The notes: a model not told the origin generated them from the sequence alone. A DNA stretch of 64,000 nt from Halobacteriales archaeon QS_4_62_28 (GCA_003021685.1 PXRO01000050.1:62001-126000); one strand, 5' to 3'. Positions 28,324-37,785 are shown, numbered from the stretch's first letter. A program made the numbers and translations.

Positions 28324-30104
28324 TCGAAATGGCGCTGGAGCCACAGTTCGAGCGTCGTAATCGCACTCAGGGTTTTGATTTCCTCTGATTCCTCCTGAAG
28401 ATGTCGCTGTTGACACTCTCGAATGGCGGTGGCGTTCAAGAACGACCGCTTGCAGGCATCGTCGATGAGTCCGTCGAGCCGCTTCTGGAATTGATCGTGG
28501 TTCCGGTACCACTCACCAGCCATGCTCTTGCCCCCGTAGGTGCGCTGTGATTTGAGTCGGGAGAGTGCGGTACTCGTGAAAAACCCGGCAATATGAAGCG
28601 GGTAGGGGTACGTCAACTCCAATCGCGAACGCTCGTAGGGAATCTCGGCAAGGTCCCTGTTTAGCGTCCGCATCATTCGAATCTTCGGCTTGACGACGCC
28701 ATAAATGAGTTTGTCCTCAGTAAAGGGAAGCGACCCCATGCGCCAGGAGAGGGGCAGTTTCGCAGCGCGGGACAGAAAGTCGCCGTCCGCATATGGGACT
28801 CTGGTCCCGACCTGACTTCGTGGAACGGGGTTGCTCGCGTGGGCAAGCCGGGGGTAGTAGTTCTGGAAATGTGTGTCGACAACTGCTTTCCCGAACGAAG
28901 ATTCGTCGGTGCGACGGGCCTCCTTCCGGTAGGAGCCGAGTGGATCGACGTTGGCATCGAGTAAATCGTCGACATCGTCCATTGATCGACTTGCCTCACT
29001 TCGATACATCGAATCGACGAGTGACGAGGCCTCGGTGAGATGATATCGGCACAGGTGTTGGCCAATGAGTTCACCGACGATTCCTTCCATCAGGATGTCT
29101 GGATCGTGCTTCTCGATATTGTAGACGGCAGAGAGGTTGAGGAACGTATTCCAGTTCACCATCCCATCAGTGACATCGACGGACTTCTCCAGAACCGGGA
29201 GAAACTGGTCCGGCGACAGTGGGACTGTTTCGTTCGGTAACTCCAGAGTCTCGGCCACTTCGGTTGCGAGACGCGGATTAACACCGCCACCCGGGTTCGC
29301 ATCGTACGTGTAGGTCGTCAGCGAATCGAAGGTGTCGCTGGATTCGTGGTTGCGAGCGAGTTCACTGATTGTCGCGCGACTGTCGAGGCCGCCGGAGAGC
29401 CAGAGGCCGATATCGCCAGCGACAGCGTTTGCCGTCCTGTCGACAGTCTGCTGAAACGAGTTTGTCAGCTCGTGGAAATACTCGTCGGTTGTGCTCGCCT
29501 GATCGTACCCGGGATGCCAGTAGCGTCTCTCAGTGATCTCACCGTCGTGATATTCGATCACTGTCGCCGGGTGAAGCGTTTTGGCCTCTTCGAGGAGCGT
29601 CGTGTCACTCCACAGATGACCCATGAGCAACATATCACTAACTCCCTGTAGATCGACGGTTGGATCGTCGACCGCCTCGACGATGGTTGCCAGTCTCGAT
29701 CCAAAGACGAACCCGTTCTCGGTACTGTACATCGGTGGCCGACTCCCGATTTTGTCCGTCGCGAGCAGTATTCTATCGTCTGCGGCGTCGATACAGACGA
29801 TAGTGAACGGTCCCTCAATCGCTTCGAGCGTCTGTTCGGGGGACTGGAGGAGACGCTCGAAGATCGTAGACACGCTCCAGCCCAGTTCCGAGCGGTTCGA
29901 TACTGCCCCATCGATTGCACCAGCAGTCTGTCCATCGGTCCAGAACGAGTATCCGTGTGGATCCTTCTCGCCATGGTGTTGTAACCCTAATCCGAGTTCG
30001 CCCGATTCGAACTGCTCGTACTCGTACCAATCTTCGTGTTCCAGGGTTGCAGCCATTCGTCCGAGGACTTCTCCGTCGACGGTCCCACCAGCTATGCCGG
30101 TCAT
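28320..30104 (-). CDS. Asparagine-synthase-like amidotransferase lacking the N-terminal cysteine
   Basis: 594 residues: an N-terminal Ntn glutaminase-like domain, then a PP-loop ATP-pyrophosphatase domain with LWLSGGLDSRATI. Asparagine synthases begin MCGI, with Cys as the processed N-terminal nucleophile; here the start is MTGIAGG, with Thr. The start at 30104 is chosen because TTTATAC lies about 30 nt upstream and because MTGI aligns with MCGI. ASNase-domain residues such as GEKDPHGYSF remain. It may use free ammonia or an alternative nucleophile, and may amidate a glycan carboxylate rather than make asparagine (inference from the locus). Confidence 0.82.
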   Translation of the reverse strand: MTGIAGGTVDGEVLGRMAATLEHEDWYEYEQFESGELGLGLQHHGEKDPHGYSFWTDGQTAGAIDGAVSNRSELGWSVSTIFERLLQSPEQTLEAIEGPFTIVCIDAADDRILLATDKIGSRPPMYSTENGFVFGSRLATIVEAVDDPTVDLQGVSDMLLMGHLWSDTTLLEEAKTLHPATVIEYHDGEITERRYWHPGYDQASTTDEYFHELTNSFQQTVDRTANAVAGDIGLWLSGGLDSRATISELARNHESSDTFDSLTTYTYDANPGGGVNPRLATEVAETLELPNETVPLSPDQFLPVLEKSVDVTDGMVNWNTFLNLSAVYNIEKHDPDILMEGIVGELIGQHLCRYHLTEASSLVDSMYRSEASRSMDDVDDLLDANVDPLGSYRKEARRTDESSFGKAVVDTHFQNYYPRLAHASNPVPRSQVGTRVPYADGDFLSRAAKLPLSWRMGSLPFTEDKLIYGVVKPKIRMMRTLNRDLAEIPYERSRLELTYPYPLHIAGFFTSTALSRLKSQRTYGGKSMAGEWYRNHDQFQKRLDGLIDDACKRSFLNATAIRECQQRHLQEESEEIKTLSAITTLELWLQRHFD

Positions 30105-30133
30105 TGCCAGTACATTCCCGGTTGGACTCATTA

Positions 30134-30140
30134 GTATAAA
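30134..30140 (-). promoter_or_regulatory. TATA box of the asparagine-synthase-like gene
   Basis: The minus strand reads GGAGGTTTATACTAATGAG. TTTATAC is about 30-36 nt upstream of the ATG at 30104 and only a few bases upstream of another in-frame ATG at 30131, which makes the latter an unlikely leaderless start. Confidence 0.5.
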
Positions 30141-30424
30141 CCTCCTAAAAAACACCCTCTCACGGCAGTAATTCTCGTTGTCTGGCAGTGGTTTCACAGC
30201 GACAACTTCCTCATTAGTATCCATTCTTTCCTGTTGGTCCGTGGCCACGAAGCTCCGATATTGCAACTCGACTGATGGTATGTGGCCGCTACAGTACGTA
30301 TCAAAGACGAAGGATACAGGTCGGACCTGCACTCACTACTTTAGGATAAAATAGAGTGTTCTCGTACGTAACTGGTACATAACAACGTTTGCACAAATAA
30401 ACCGAGACATAGAACCCCAGATCG
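30141..30424. other. Divergent intergenic region
   Basis: Spacer between the asparagine-synthase-like gene and the phosphatase-superfamily gene at 30425. The extra upstream ORF codons (to 30332) show no conserved protein. The region near 30340-30420 is AT-rich and probably holds the rightward promoter. I see no other gene. Confidence 0.45.
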
Positions 30425-31366
30425 ATGCTCTCAAAAAGACAAGTTTGCGTCGCGATGAAGTGGGCAGTCAACAGTCCAAACCTCCTCCTCAGGGAGGCAA
30501 ATCGTCTGTTTCACACCCGGTCCTACCGGCGCGATTTCAATCCCGATGGCGTCGATATCGTGGCCGAGGACTGGGACAACCTGATCGTTCTGGACGCCTG
30601 CCGATACGACCTCTTCGAAGCCTACCACGACCTTCCCGGTGAATTGACCTCGAAAGAATCACGGGCGGCACATACTTCGGAGTTCATTCTCGGCAATTTC
30701 CACGAACGGGACCTGACCGACACGGTGTACGTCACTGCGAGTCCGATCCTCCAGCGCGGGTACCAGGACCGTTATCGACCCGAATTCCATTCGGTCATCA
30801 ACGTCTGGCAAGAGGATGGCTGGAACGAACAGTGGAACTCGGTCCTGCCGGAAACGATGGTAGCGCATTCCCTCGAGGCCTTCGAAGAGTTTCCGAACAA
30901 ACGGCTCATTATCCACTTTATGCAGCCACACTATCCCTTTATCGGCTCAGAGACGGAATTGGACAAGCAGACAGTGCCCGACCCGGAAGAAATTACGACT
31001 GATATCTGGAACGAGATGATGAAAGGTCAGGACGTCCCGCCCACGGACGACATACTGGCTGCGTACCGACGGAATTTCGAACTCGTTGTCCCCCACGTGG
31101 ATACACTACTGGCGGAACTGTCGGGTAAAACTGTCGTCACCTCAGACCACGGAAACATGCTGGGTGAACGTTCCTGGCCCATTCCGGTTCGGGAATGGGG
31201 CCACCCGAAAGGAGTCTACACTCCCGAACTCGTGACAGTTCCGTGGTTAGAGCACTCCAGCGGGACTCGACGAGATATCGTCGCAGAACCGCCGTCAGCG
31301 ACGATTGGAGACGCCGAAGACGACGTGGTCCGTGATCGCTTGCGCCAACTGGGGTATGCAGAGTAG
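30425..31366 (+). CDS. Alkaline-phosphatase-superfamily (sulfatase-like) protein
   Basis: 313 residues. The metal-binding core is visible as NLIVLDACRYDLF (D57) and VVTSDHGNMLGERSW, with HFMQPHYPF between. No Cys/Ser-x-P-x-R formylglycine motif is seen; the equivalent place reads RAAHTSEFILGN. The protein is shorter than classical sulfatases. An in-frame ATG at 30455 (MKWAVNSP) is an alternative start. With two other superfamily members in the locus it probably acts on phosphate or sulfate esters of surface glycans (inference). Confidence 0.78.
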   Translation: MLSKRQVCVAMKWAVNSPNLLLREANRLFHTRSYRRDFNPDGVDIVAEDWDNLIVLDACRYDLFEAYHDLPGELTSKESRAAHTSEFILGNFHERDLTDTVYVTASPILQRGYQDRYRPEFHSVINVWQEDGWNEQWNSVLPETMVAHSLEAFEEFPNKRLIIHFMQPHYPFIGSETELDKQTVPDPEEITTDIWNEMMKGQDVPPTDDILAAYRRNFELVVPHVDTLLAELSGKTVVTSDHGNMLGERSWPIPVREWGHPKGVYTPELVTVPWLEHSSGTRRDIVAEPPSATIGDAEDDVVRDRLRQLGYAE

Positions 31367-31370
31367 CTTT

Positions 31371-31390
31371 TGATACTGCCGGCTGTAAGT
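31371..31390 (+). repeat. Dispersed repeat family A, short copy
   Basis: TGATACTGCCGGCTGTAAGT begins 5 bp after the stop codon of the preceding gene. Only the left end of the element is present. Confidence 0.65.
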
Positions 31391-31466
31391 TACGGGTTGC
31401 GCGCGCGCAAAAAGGTAAGTAAACAGCGTCCCCTTTGCGAGAAGCCACCGGGTGAGTGTGTTCGCG

Positions 31467-33959
31467 CTAGTTCGTGGGGTCAACCTGCTTGCCGTCGATA
31501 TAGACGGCTGCCCGTCCCGATAGGAACTCGAAGTTCGTGAGTTCACCCGTATAGGTGAACGTATCGACGTGGCTAGAGGTGGTTACCCAGCCAGTGGCCC
31601 CCGTCTCGGAGACGCTGTCCCAGTCTTCGATGGTCTTCTCGACAGGAGTCAGCGTGTCGCTGACCTCGAAGGAGTACTCAGTTGGTTCACCTGCTCCCTG
31701 GATTTTCAACTCGCTCGGCGATGTCGCGTCCGTGGTCGGGTCGACCTGCTTGCCATTAACGTAGACATCGGCCTGCCCCGAGAGGAACTCGAAGTTCGTG
31801 AGTTCGCCCCCGAACGTGAACTCGTCGACGTGGCTGGCGGTAGTTACCCAACCAGTAGCCCCCGTCTCGGAGACGCTGTCCCAGTCTTCGATGGTCTTCT
31901 CGACAGGGTCCAGTCCGTCACTCACTTCAAAAGAGTACTCGGCTGGTTCGCCCGACCCCTGAATCTTCAGACTGTTCCGATATCCGACAGAGACGTCCGT
32001 TTCCGTCGTAGCGGTTGCACCCGCATCGTCTTCGACAGTCAGGCTGATAGTATACGTTCCTGGCGAAGCGAACGTATGGCTGACAGTTCGGCCGGACGCA
32101 GTCGTCTCGGGGAAATTCCACCGGTAGGCGACAATCTCTCCGTCAGAGTCGGTCGAAGCAGCGGCTGAAAGATCGACCGTGAGACCGGTTTTGTTCGTCA
32201 CAGTCATCGCCGCCGATGGCCCGGCATTGTCCGAACCGAACTCATCTGTCGTCACAGACTCACCGTTTCGTGTGATTTCGACCGGCCCGCCTTCCAGATA
32301 GGCGAACTCCGTTATCTCACCACTGTAGGCGAACTCGTCGACGTGTGACTGGGACGTGACCCAGGCCGTGACAGTCTGGTTATCAGTAATATCGTCCCAG
32401 TCCTCGATGGATGAGTTGATTCCCTTGACAGTATCGGAAACTGTGAACGTGTATTTCGTTGCCGTTCCGGTCCCATGGATCGAAACCGTATTCGGCAGAT
32501 CAGACTGTGATCCGTCGTCGGTGTTGTCAGCACTATCGTCAGTGTTGTCTGTGGTATCGTCGGTGCTATCACTGGAACCGCTTGGCGTCTCACATCCCGA
32601 GAACGAGCAACTAACCGTTTCAAACCCGCTGACCGACCCGTTCGGAACATCCATACAGCTGTCCTGAATGACTGAATCAGGCCTGCTGTCGGCCCAAAAG
32701 CCACCACCGGAACCGGAGAAACTGGAGTTTTCGACCCTTACGGTGTTGTTCGAGGTCGCCACGTCGTATGCAGCGATAGTAGGCGTACCACTGCCCTCGT
32801 TTCGGACAACACAGTTTCGAACGGTAAACGCGCCGTGCTCGCCGAAGTTCGGCGCTGCGATGACGCCACGCTGGCTGTCTTTGGCGTACGTTATTTCGCA
32901 CCCCTCGATCAACGCCCCTGCCTGGCCGCCTCTCCCGCCGACTCGGACAGCCTCGGCGGGTTCGTTGGCGTCTGCAGTAATTTCGACGGTGCAATTCCTG
33001 ACGACCGATTTCTTGGTCGGGTGTGTGCCTGCTCCGAATCGAATACTGGCGTTCTGGTTGTCCGAGAAGTAGCAGTTCTCGATTGTGCAAACGCCGATGT
33101 TATCTGCTGTGAATCGCGTCCCAGAGCTGTTCCGGCCTTCAACGTGGCAGTTTCTCATAACGACCTCGCCGTCGTGTGACGGGCCGATCCGGAAGAACAT
33201 CGTCCCATTCGGATATTCTGCTGGGTAAGCCGGTGCGTCTAAACCGATAACGACGTTTTCGTACGTTGCCACGGCATCCTCATCGAGAACGTGCCCGGCA
33301 ATCGTCTCGCCGTAGAAATCGCCACCCGTTCGGGAGCTGGCTTCCGGAGTGCGCCCCAGCCACTCGACGCTCTTGATAACCGGATTACCTGTGGTTGCCG
33401 TTTTCACCGACATCTGTGTGTCCGGGTCGTCCGTCTCGTCAAACGACACATTCTCGATCAGGAATGTCCCAGCACCGGTTCCGGTGTCGATAACACGGGT
33501 TTTCAATCCTTGCTTCGGGACAAACCGAACGTCGTTTCGATTCGACCCCGTTCCACGAATCCCGAACCGATCCAGATCATCAACACGAATCCCACTCGTC
33601 GAGACGAGATATTCGCCCGGCGGAAACTCGACAAGCGTGCCTGACTCGAGGGCGCTGTCGAGCGTGCTGTCTATCGGTGAACCGGCGCTGGGGTCCAGGC
33701 CGAGATCATCGACAGCGTCGACGACTCGGTCGAACGTGATCCCGTGGTCTGTTGTCTCTGCTGTCGCCGTTCGAGCTATATTTGCACCCACCACGCCTGA
33801 GGTAGCTACCCCTGCTAATTTCAGAAACGATCGGCGTTTAACGTTCGAATTCTGATCGTTCTTTCGACTGTTAATACTATCATACTGATCACTGCTGTCG
33901 GTATGACCATCATTACATCCATCCCCTAAATCGTTGTCGTCGGCAGTATACCATGCCAT
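31467..33959 (-). CDS. Tat-exported beta-helix/PKD protein with three C-terminal repeats
   Basis: An 830-residue secreted protein. Its Tat signal is KRRSFLKLAGVATSGVVGANIARTATA. A right-handed parallel beta-helix follows (coils such as VMRNCHVEGRNSSGTRF and TIENCYFSDNQNASIRF), then an acidic Thr/Asp linker and three copies of the 78-residue domain seen at 18542-19819, with a PKD domain (VAYRWNFPETTASGRTVSHTFASPGTYTISLTVEDDAG) between copies one and two. Copies two and three are residues about 664-741 and 751-828. The helix part is paralogous to the product at 19872-21962. A surface glycan-binding or lyase-like role is inferred. Confidence 0.82.
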   Translation of the reverse strand: MAWYTADDNDLGDGCNDGHTDSSDQYDSINSRKNDQNSNVKRRSFLKLAGVATSGVVGANIARTATAETTDHGITFDRVVDAVDDLGLDPSAGSPIDSTLDSALESGTLVEFPPGEYLVSTSGIRVDDLDRFGIRGTGSNRNDVRFVPKQGLKTRVIDTGTGAGTFLIENVSFDETDDPDTQMSVKTATTGNPVIKSVEWLGRTPEASSRTGGDFYGETIAGHVLDEDAVATYENVVIGLDAPAYPAEYPNGTMFFRIGPSHDGEVVMRNCHVEGRNSSGTRFTADNIGVCTIENCYFSDNQNASIRFGAGTHPTKKSVVRNCTVEITADANEPAEAVRVGGRGGQAGALIEGCEITYAKDSQRGVIAAPNFGEHGAFTVRNCVVRNEGSGTPTIAAYDVATSNNTVRVENSSFSGSGGGFWADSRPDSVIQDSCMDVPNGSVSGFETVSCSFSGCETPSGSSDSTDDTTDNTDDSADNTDDGSQSDLPNTVSIHGTGTATKYTFTVSDTVKGINSSIEDWDDITDNQTVTAWVTSQSHVDEFAYSGEITEFAYLEGGPVEITRNGESVTTDEFGSDNAGPSAAMTVTNKTGLTVDLSAAASTDSDGEIVAYRWNFPETTASGRTVSHTFASPGTYTISLTVEDDAGATATTETDVSVGYRNSLKIQGSGEPAEYSFEVSDGLDPVEKTIEDWDSVSETGATGWVTTASHVDEFTFGGELTNFEFLSGQADVYVNGKQVDPTTDATSPSELKIQGAGEPTEYSFEVSDTLTPVEKTIEDWDSVSETGATGWVTTSSHVDTFTYTGELTNFEFLSGRAAVYIDGKQVDPTN
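31597..31907 (-). repeat. Recent in-gene tandem duplication (261-bp period)
   Basis: The 50-nt block at 31597-31646 recurs without a mismatch at 31858-31907, 261 bp away. It lies inside the last two 78-residue repeats of the beta-helix protein. Identity at synonymous positions points to recent duplication or gene conversion. Confidence 0.8.
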
Positions 33960-34360
33960 ACTCTGGTAAGGCTATCATACTACGTTAACAGTTCTTGCCA
34001 GTTTGGGAGATATAGGCAAGGGGAAGCATCGATTTAACGTCTTCTTATTACCAGTTAGCAACGTTCTATCACGTATGATAACAACGTTCTTATTCTAAAT
34101 GAACAGGAAATGAACGGGTACACTTACGTCCGACAGAAAAGAATTACCATTCTGATAGTAGAAATACAAACCTACTATCGTGTCACACAGCGCAAAATAC
34201 CAGTATAGAACCATCCAAAAACAGTTGTTCACGGCATTTTTCAAAGGCTGGCACACCGACCGTGATTGACGTCCTCCGAAAGCGTTCTCTATCCTATTTT
34301 TGCCGACCGCGATTGATTAGAAAAAGTATTACTAAACCGATTTCTCGGATAATACATTCC
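33960..34360. other. Divergent AT-rich intergenic region with small inverted repeat
   Basis: A 401-bp spacer, markedly AT-rich. It contains GATAGTAG/CTACTATC (34154-34161 and 34172-34179), a perfect 8-bp inverted repeat with a 10-nt spacer, and two CAACGTTCT direct repeats. These may be operator sites for the flanking exported-protein genes. The codons before 34361 in the track ORF show no conserved protein. Confidence 0.45.
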
Positions 34361-35575
34361 ATGCACAGACGTTCGTTTCTTGCAATAGCTCCGTTGATCG
34401 GAGTCAGTGGTTGTGCCGGAAGCGGTACGACCGGCAACGCCACACAAAGTAGTTCTCAAACTTCTTCTTCCAGCACACACACCGAATCACCGACGCCAAA
34501 AGAGATATCTGCTGGACAGGTGGACGATTTCGAGAGTCTGTCCCACTGGTCCGAGATCTCCGGATCACTTCACGTTGATACGAACGAGGCGTATCAGGGA
34601 TCGCAGTCAGCACGCCTCCATATCTCCGAACCGGAGGGCTACGTCCGGATATCACGAGAATTTACACCGCCGATTGATGTATCGGGTTTACATATCACTG
34701 CAGCAGTGATGGCCAGTAGCAATACGCGCCCCTGGATGCGACTGATTGACGAGACAGGTGATAGCATCGTTATGAAGACGAGCGTGAGGGAGGCCATGCC
34801 GTTTCAAAAAGCCAATTTCGGGATACATCGGATCGACGGTGATCCGGATCTATCGACGATAACAGAACTCAGGATCGCGGATTGGAACGGCGCAGATGAA
34901 AGCCTCACAGTTTGGGTTGACGATCTGGCGTTCGGAGAGCGACAAGATACGGGGAAAGTGCATATATCGTTCGACGATACGAACGCAACTGATTACACGA
35001 GAGCGTTCCCCATTCTACAGGACCACGGATTTTCGGCTACGACGTTCATCAACCCGTCCTCTGTTGGTACTACCGGAGCACTCTCAGTAGAACAACTCAG
35101 TGCGCTCGACGATGCAGGATGGGATATAAGCAATCATACGTACGATCACCCCCATTTGTCGACCCTCAGCAGATCTCGACAGAAGGCACAGATTTTGGAC
35201 GCGAAACAGTGGCTCATCGAGCATGGGTTCGAACATGGAGCGGAGTACTTCGCGTACCCATTCGGCGACTTTGATCGGACGACACTCGAACTCGTGAATC
35301 GCCACCATACCCTCGGGTTCGGCGGCGGGTACCTGCCGTTTGGGCCAATAACGAACACTGCTCTTGTGCCCCGGTCGAGTGGGAGCCCCGATGTCAAAAC
35401 CGCTCGTCAGGCGATTGATCTCGCAGCGGAATACAACGGAGTCACGACACTTTTCTATCACAAATTAAATGATGAAGTAGAAAAAAAGTTCGAAGAGACG
35501 ATCTCATATGTGAGTACCGTAGAATCAGCAGGCGATGTCGAGGTTGTCACCGCCGATGGTTTACCTCGCTCGTGA
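34361..35575 (+). CDS. Exported polysaccharide deacetylase (NodB-like) lipoprotein
   Basis: 404 residues. MHRRSFLAIAPLIGVSGC is a Tat/lipobox signal. A Ser/Thr-rich linker leads to a jelly-roll carbohydrate-binding-like domain (residues about 55-190: DDFESLSHWSEISG, SARLHIS). The NodB deacetylase domain then carries ISFDDTNATDY (metal Asp and base), SNHTYDHPHLS (the HxxxH-type metal pair) and EYFAYPFGDFD. It would remove acetyl groups from an extracellular polysaccharide. The ATG at 34361 is used because the track start lies 33 codons upstream of the signal peptide. Confidence 0.88.
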   Translation: MHRRSFLAIAPLIGVSGCAGSGTTGNATQSSSQTSSSSTHTESPTPKEISAGQVDDFESLSHWSEISGSLHVDTNEAYQGSQSARLHISEPEGYVRISREFTPPIDVSGLHITAAVMASSNTRPWMRLIDETGDSIVMKTSVREAMPFQKANFGIHRIDGDPDLSTITELRIADWNGADESLTVWVDDLAFGERQDTGKVHISFDDTNATDYTRAFPILQDHGFSATTFINPSSVGTTGALSVEQLSALDDAGWDISNHTYDHPHLSTLSRSRQKAQILDAKQWLIEHGFEHGAEYFAYPFGDFDRTTLELVNRHHTLGFGGGYLPFGPITNTALVPRSSGSPDVKTARQAIDLAAEYNGVTTLFYHKLNDEVEKKFEETISYVSTVESAGDVEVVTADGLPRS

Positions 35576-35591
35576 TACTCCCGAGTGTTAC

Positions 35592-35669
35592 ACTGGTGGA
35601 CGTACCGTTTGATATATCTCAGCCGTTATGATCCCCGGTCTGACTGTGTCATTGCGTACGTCTACCAGT
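35592..35669. repeat. Dispersed repeat family B, copy 2
   Basis: ACTGGTGGACGTAC at 35592-35605 and GTACGTCTACCAGT at 35656-35669 form a 14-bp inverted repeat with one mismatch. The interior (CCGTTTGATATATCTCAGCCGTTATG) aligns with the copy at 42226-42307. The last six codons and stop of the glycosyltransferase gene on the minus strand lie inside it. Confidence 0.8.
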
Positions 35670-36836
35670 AGAGACGTGAGATTTGTAGAGATCGATCAGT
35701 TCCTCGCTCGCTTCTTGCCACGAGTACGACTCCTCGATAGCTTGCCGGTTGTTGGCGGCCATTCGATGCCGTCGCTCAGGCGCAGTGATCAGCTCCTCCA
35801 GCCCACTGGTCAACTGATCCACATCCCCTGGCTCGACGATAATTCCTTGCTCGTCGTCGATCACGTCTGGGATACCTCCAACGTTCGTAGAGATAATAGC
35901 GTTTTCACCAGCCATTCCTTCCAGCATAGCGATTGGAAGTCCCTCGGCATAGGTCGGGAGAACAAAGATCGAACCGTCGCCGAGGAGTGACCGTTTTCGC
36001 TCTTCAGAGATGTACCCGAGGTACTGGACTTCATCGTGTTCCGCCGCAAGCCGCTCAATCCGGCCGGACAGTGGGCCATCGCCAGCTATGGACGCCTCGA
36101 ACGAATCTGGCTGTCGTTCGGACAACTGTTCGAGAGCTGCCGCCAGTTCGCGAACGCCTTTTCTCTCAATGAGATTGGACACAAAGACAATGTGTGGCAC
36201 TGTTTCGTTTTCTTTGACGGGATAGATTTCTGGATCGACCGCGTTCGGGATTATCCGAATCTTCGTCTCGATTCCCCTGGTAGCGAGAATTTCTTCCCAG
36301 TAGTCTGATAAGACAACGATTTCGGTACTCACGGCGAATACGTGGCGCTGAAGCGCTGCGACGACCGTTGATTCTGTCGTTACGAAATCGTCGAACGAGG
36401 AACCATGAATGTGGAGCACGACCGGAACGTCCCACACGTATCTCGCGAACAGAACATACATCGACGAGCGGTAGAACGAATATCGATGTGACGTGTGAAC
36501 GTGAACAATATCCGGCGTCGACTGGAACGGGAACCTGAGCATCGCATACACTCCGATCACGAGTCCTTGCAGAAACCTCAGGGAGCCCGTCTCTACCGGG
36601 GGCATTCCCATGTCATGCGTCGCAATCGAGAGAGAATCGTCTAGCCACTCGACTTGTTTGTCGATGTAGCTGTGGATACCGCCGCCACCAAACGTGCCGA
36701 CAACGAGTACTTCGAGCCCTATCACCGTGCCGGCCGCCGCCTCTGACGAACCGACCGCCTCTGATTGCGCTTCCGTATCAACTGGGCTGGAGGGATCCTC
36801 GGAGGCGGAAGTCGCGTTTGTGTTGATAGAAGTCAT
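35649..36836 (-). CDS. Family 4 glycosyltransferase (GT-B)
   Basis: 395 residues. A polar N-terminal extension of about 40 residues precedes the Rossmann half (LEVLVVGTFGGGGIHSYIDKQVEWL). The C-terminal half carries IRIIPNAVDPEIY, FVSNLIERKGVRELAAAL and the nucleotide-sugar signature IFVLPTYAEGLPIAMLEGMAGENAII (EX7E type). It transfers a sugar from a nucleotide donor to a growing surface glycan. The final residues (STGRRTQ) and stop codon are encoded by a family B repeat, so the natural C-terminus has been remodelled (seen in sequence). Confidence 0.88.
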   Translation of the reverse strand: MTSINTNATSASEDPSSPVDTEAQSEAVGSSEAAAGTVIGLEVLVVGTFGGGGIHSYIDKQVEWLDDSLSIATHDMGMPPVETGSLRFLQGLVIGVYAMLRFPFQSTPDIVHVHTSHRYSFYRSSMYVLFARYVWDVPVVLHIHGSSFDDFVTTESTVVAALQRHVFAVSTEIVVLSDYWEEILATRGIETKIRIIPNAVDPEIYPVKENETVPHIVFVSNLIERKGVRELAAALEQLSERQPDSFEASIAGDGPLSGRIERLAAEHDEVQYLGYISEERKRSLLGDGSIFVLPTYAEGLPIAMLEGMAGENAIISTNVGGIPDVIDDEQGIIVEPGDVDQLTSGLEELITAPERRHRMAANNRQAIEESYSWQEASEELIDLYKSHVSTGRRTQ

Positions 36837-37182
36837 CGTATTGTCTCACTGATTCGCATCCAGTTGGTTGTCTGAATTACATCTTTGTTATACGTAACAT
36901 TCTATGAACGTCGGGCAGACGTCTTCCTTTTCCGCTGTTTTGATCGGATAATCGCCTGCACTGTTCCGTACGGTAAAGAGTGTTGCACGGGTATTCGAGT
37001 ACCCGTTATTAAGTGGATTATTACTACGTGCTGTGTCCGGTAACCTAAGAGGCGTGTGGAGACCCACGAAAATTGACAGTGGCATCAGGGGACGGTGTCT
37101 CGAACGGTTGCAAACGTCTGTAATCGCAGTGGGGGGCAACGAAAAGTTGGTCGTCACCGGACGATTCCGGTGGCGGTAATCT
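36837..37182. other. Divergent intergenic region with hairpin before the DUF457 start
   Basis: A 346-bp spacer. A GTATAAC element about 50 nt upstream of the glycosyltransferase start may be its TATA box. CACCGGA-CGAT-TCCGGTG (37155-37172) is a perfect 7-bp stem ending 11 nt before the ATG at 37183 and could affect initiation. No gene is supported. Confidence 0.45.
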
Positions 37183-37785
37183 ATGTGGCCATGGGAGCAC
37201 CTCGCGTTCGGCTATCTGCTGTACAGTGGCTACGTTCGACTCGTGCACACGAAACGGGTCAGGAGCGACGCCGCAATCGCTGCGGCCCTCGGAACGCAGT
37301 TTCCCGATATAATCGATAAACCACTCGCGTGGCACTTCGACGTTCTTCCGGGCGGTGTCTCGATGGCTCACTCGCTGGTGTTTGGAGCGCCGTTGTGTAT
37401 ACTCTGTATTCTCCTTGCACGCAAGTACGGGGCGAAGGCAGCCGGCCCCGCCTTTACTATCGGTTATCTCTCCCACCTGTTGGGGGATATTATCTATCCG
37501 ATTGCCGTCAACGGATTCGACTCTCTGCCGGTGTTTCTACTGTGGCCGCTCATTCCGGGGGCGTTCAGCGGTTCTCGTGGAATGGTCGGGAACGTGGCGT
37601 ATTATTTCGAGAAGTTCACGGTATTCCTCGGAACGCCCCGGGGCCAGCTGTATCTCATGCTGGAACTCCTCTTGTTATCACTTGCCTTCGTCGTCTGGGC
37701 AACGGATGGATTCCCCGGAAGCCGCTGGATCCTGCGACGTATCCGGCCACGTCGGTCGACGCCCGACAGTGACAGCCGTCATTGA
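37183..37785 (+). CDS. Membrane-bound metal-dependent hydrolase-like protein (DUF457/YdjM family)
   Basis: 200 residues with about four membrane segments. The family histidine/aspartate motifs appear as WEHLAFGYLL, GTQFPDIIDKP, SMAHSLVFG and IGYLSHLLGDIIYP, which would ligate a metal at the membrane face. The activity is unproven in archaea. Its TGA stop is the first three bases of a family A repeat (TGATACTG). Confidence 0.85.
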   Translation: MWPWEHLAFGYLLYSGYVRLVHTKRVRSDAAIAAALGTQFPDIIDKPLAWHFDVLPGGVSMAHSLVFGAPLCILCILLARKYGAKAAGPAFTIGYLSHLLGDIIYPIAVNGFDSLPVFLLWPLIPGAFSGSRGMVGNVAYYFEKFTVFLGTPRGQLYLMLELLLLSLAFVVWATDGFPGSRWILRRIRPRRSTPDSDSRH

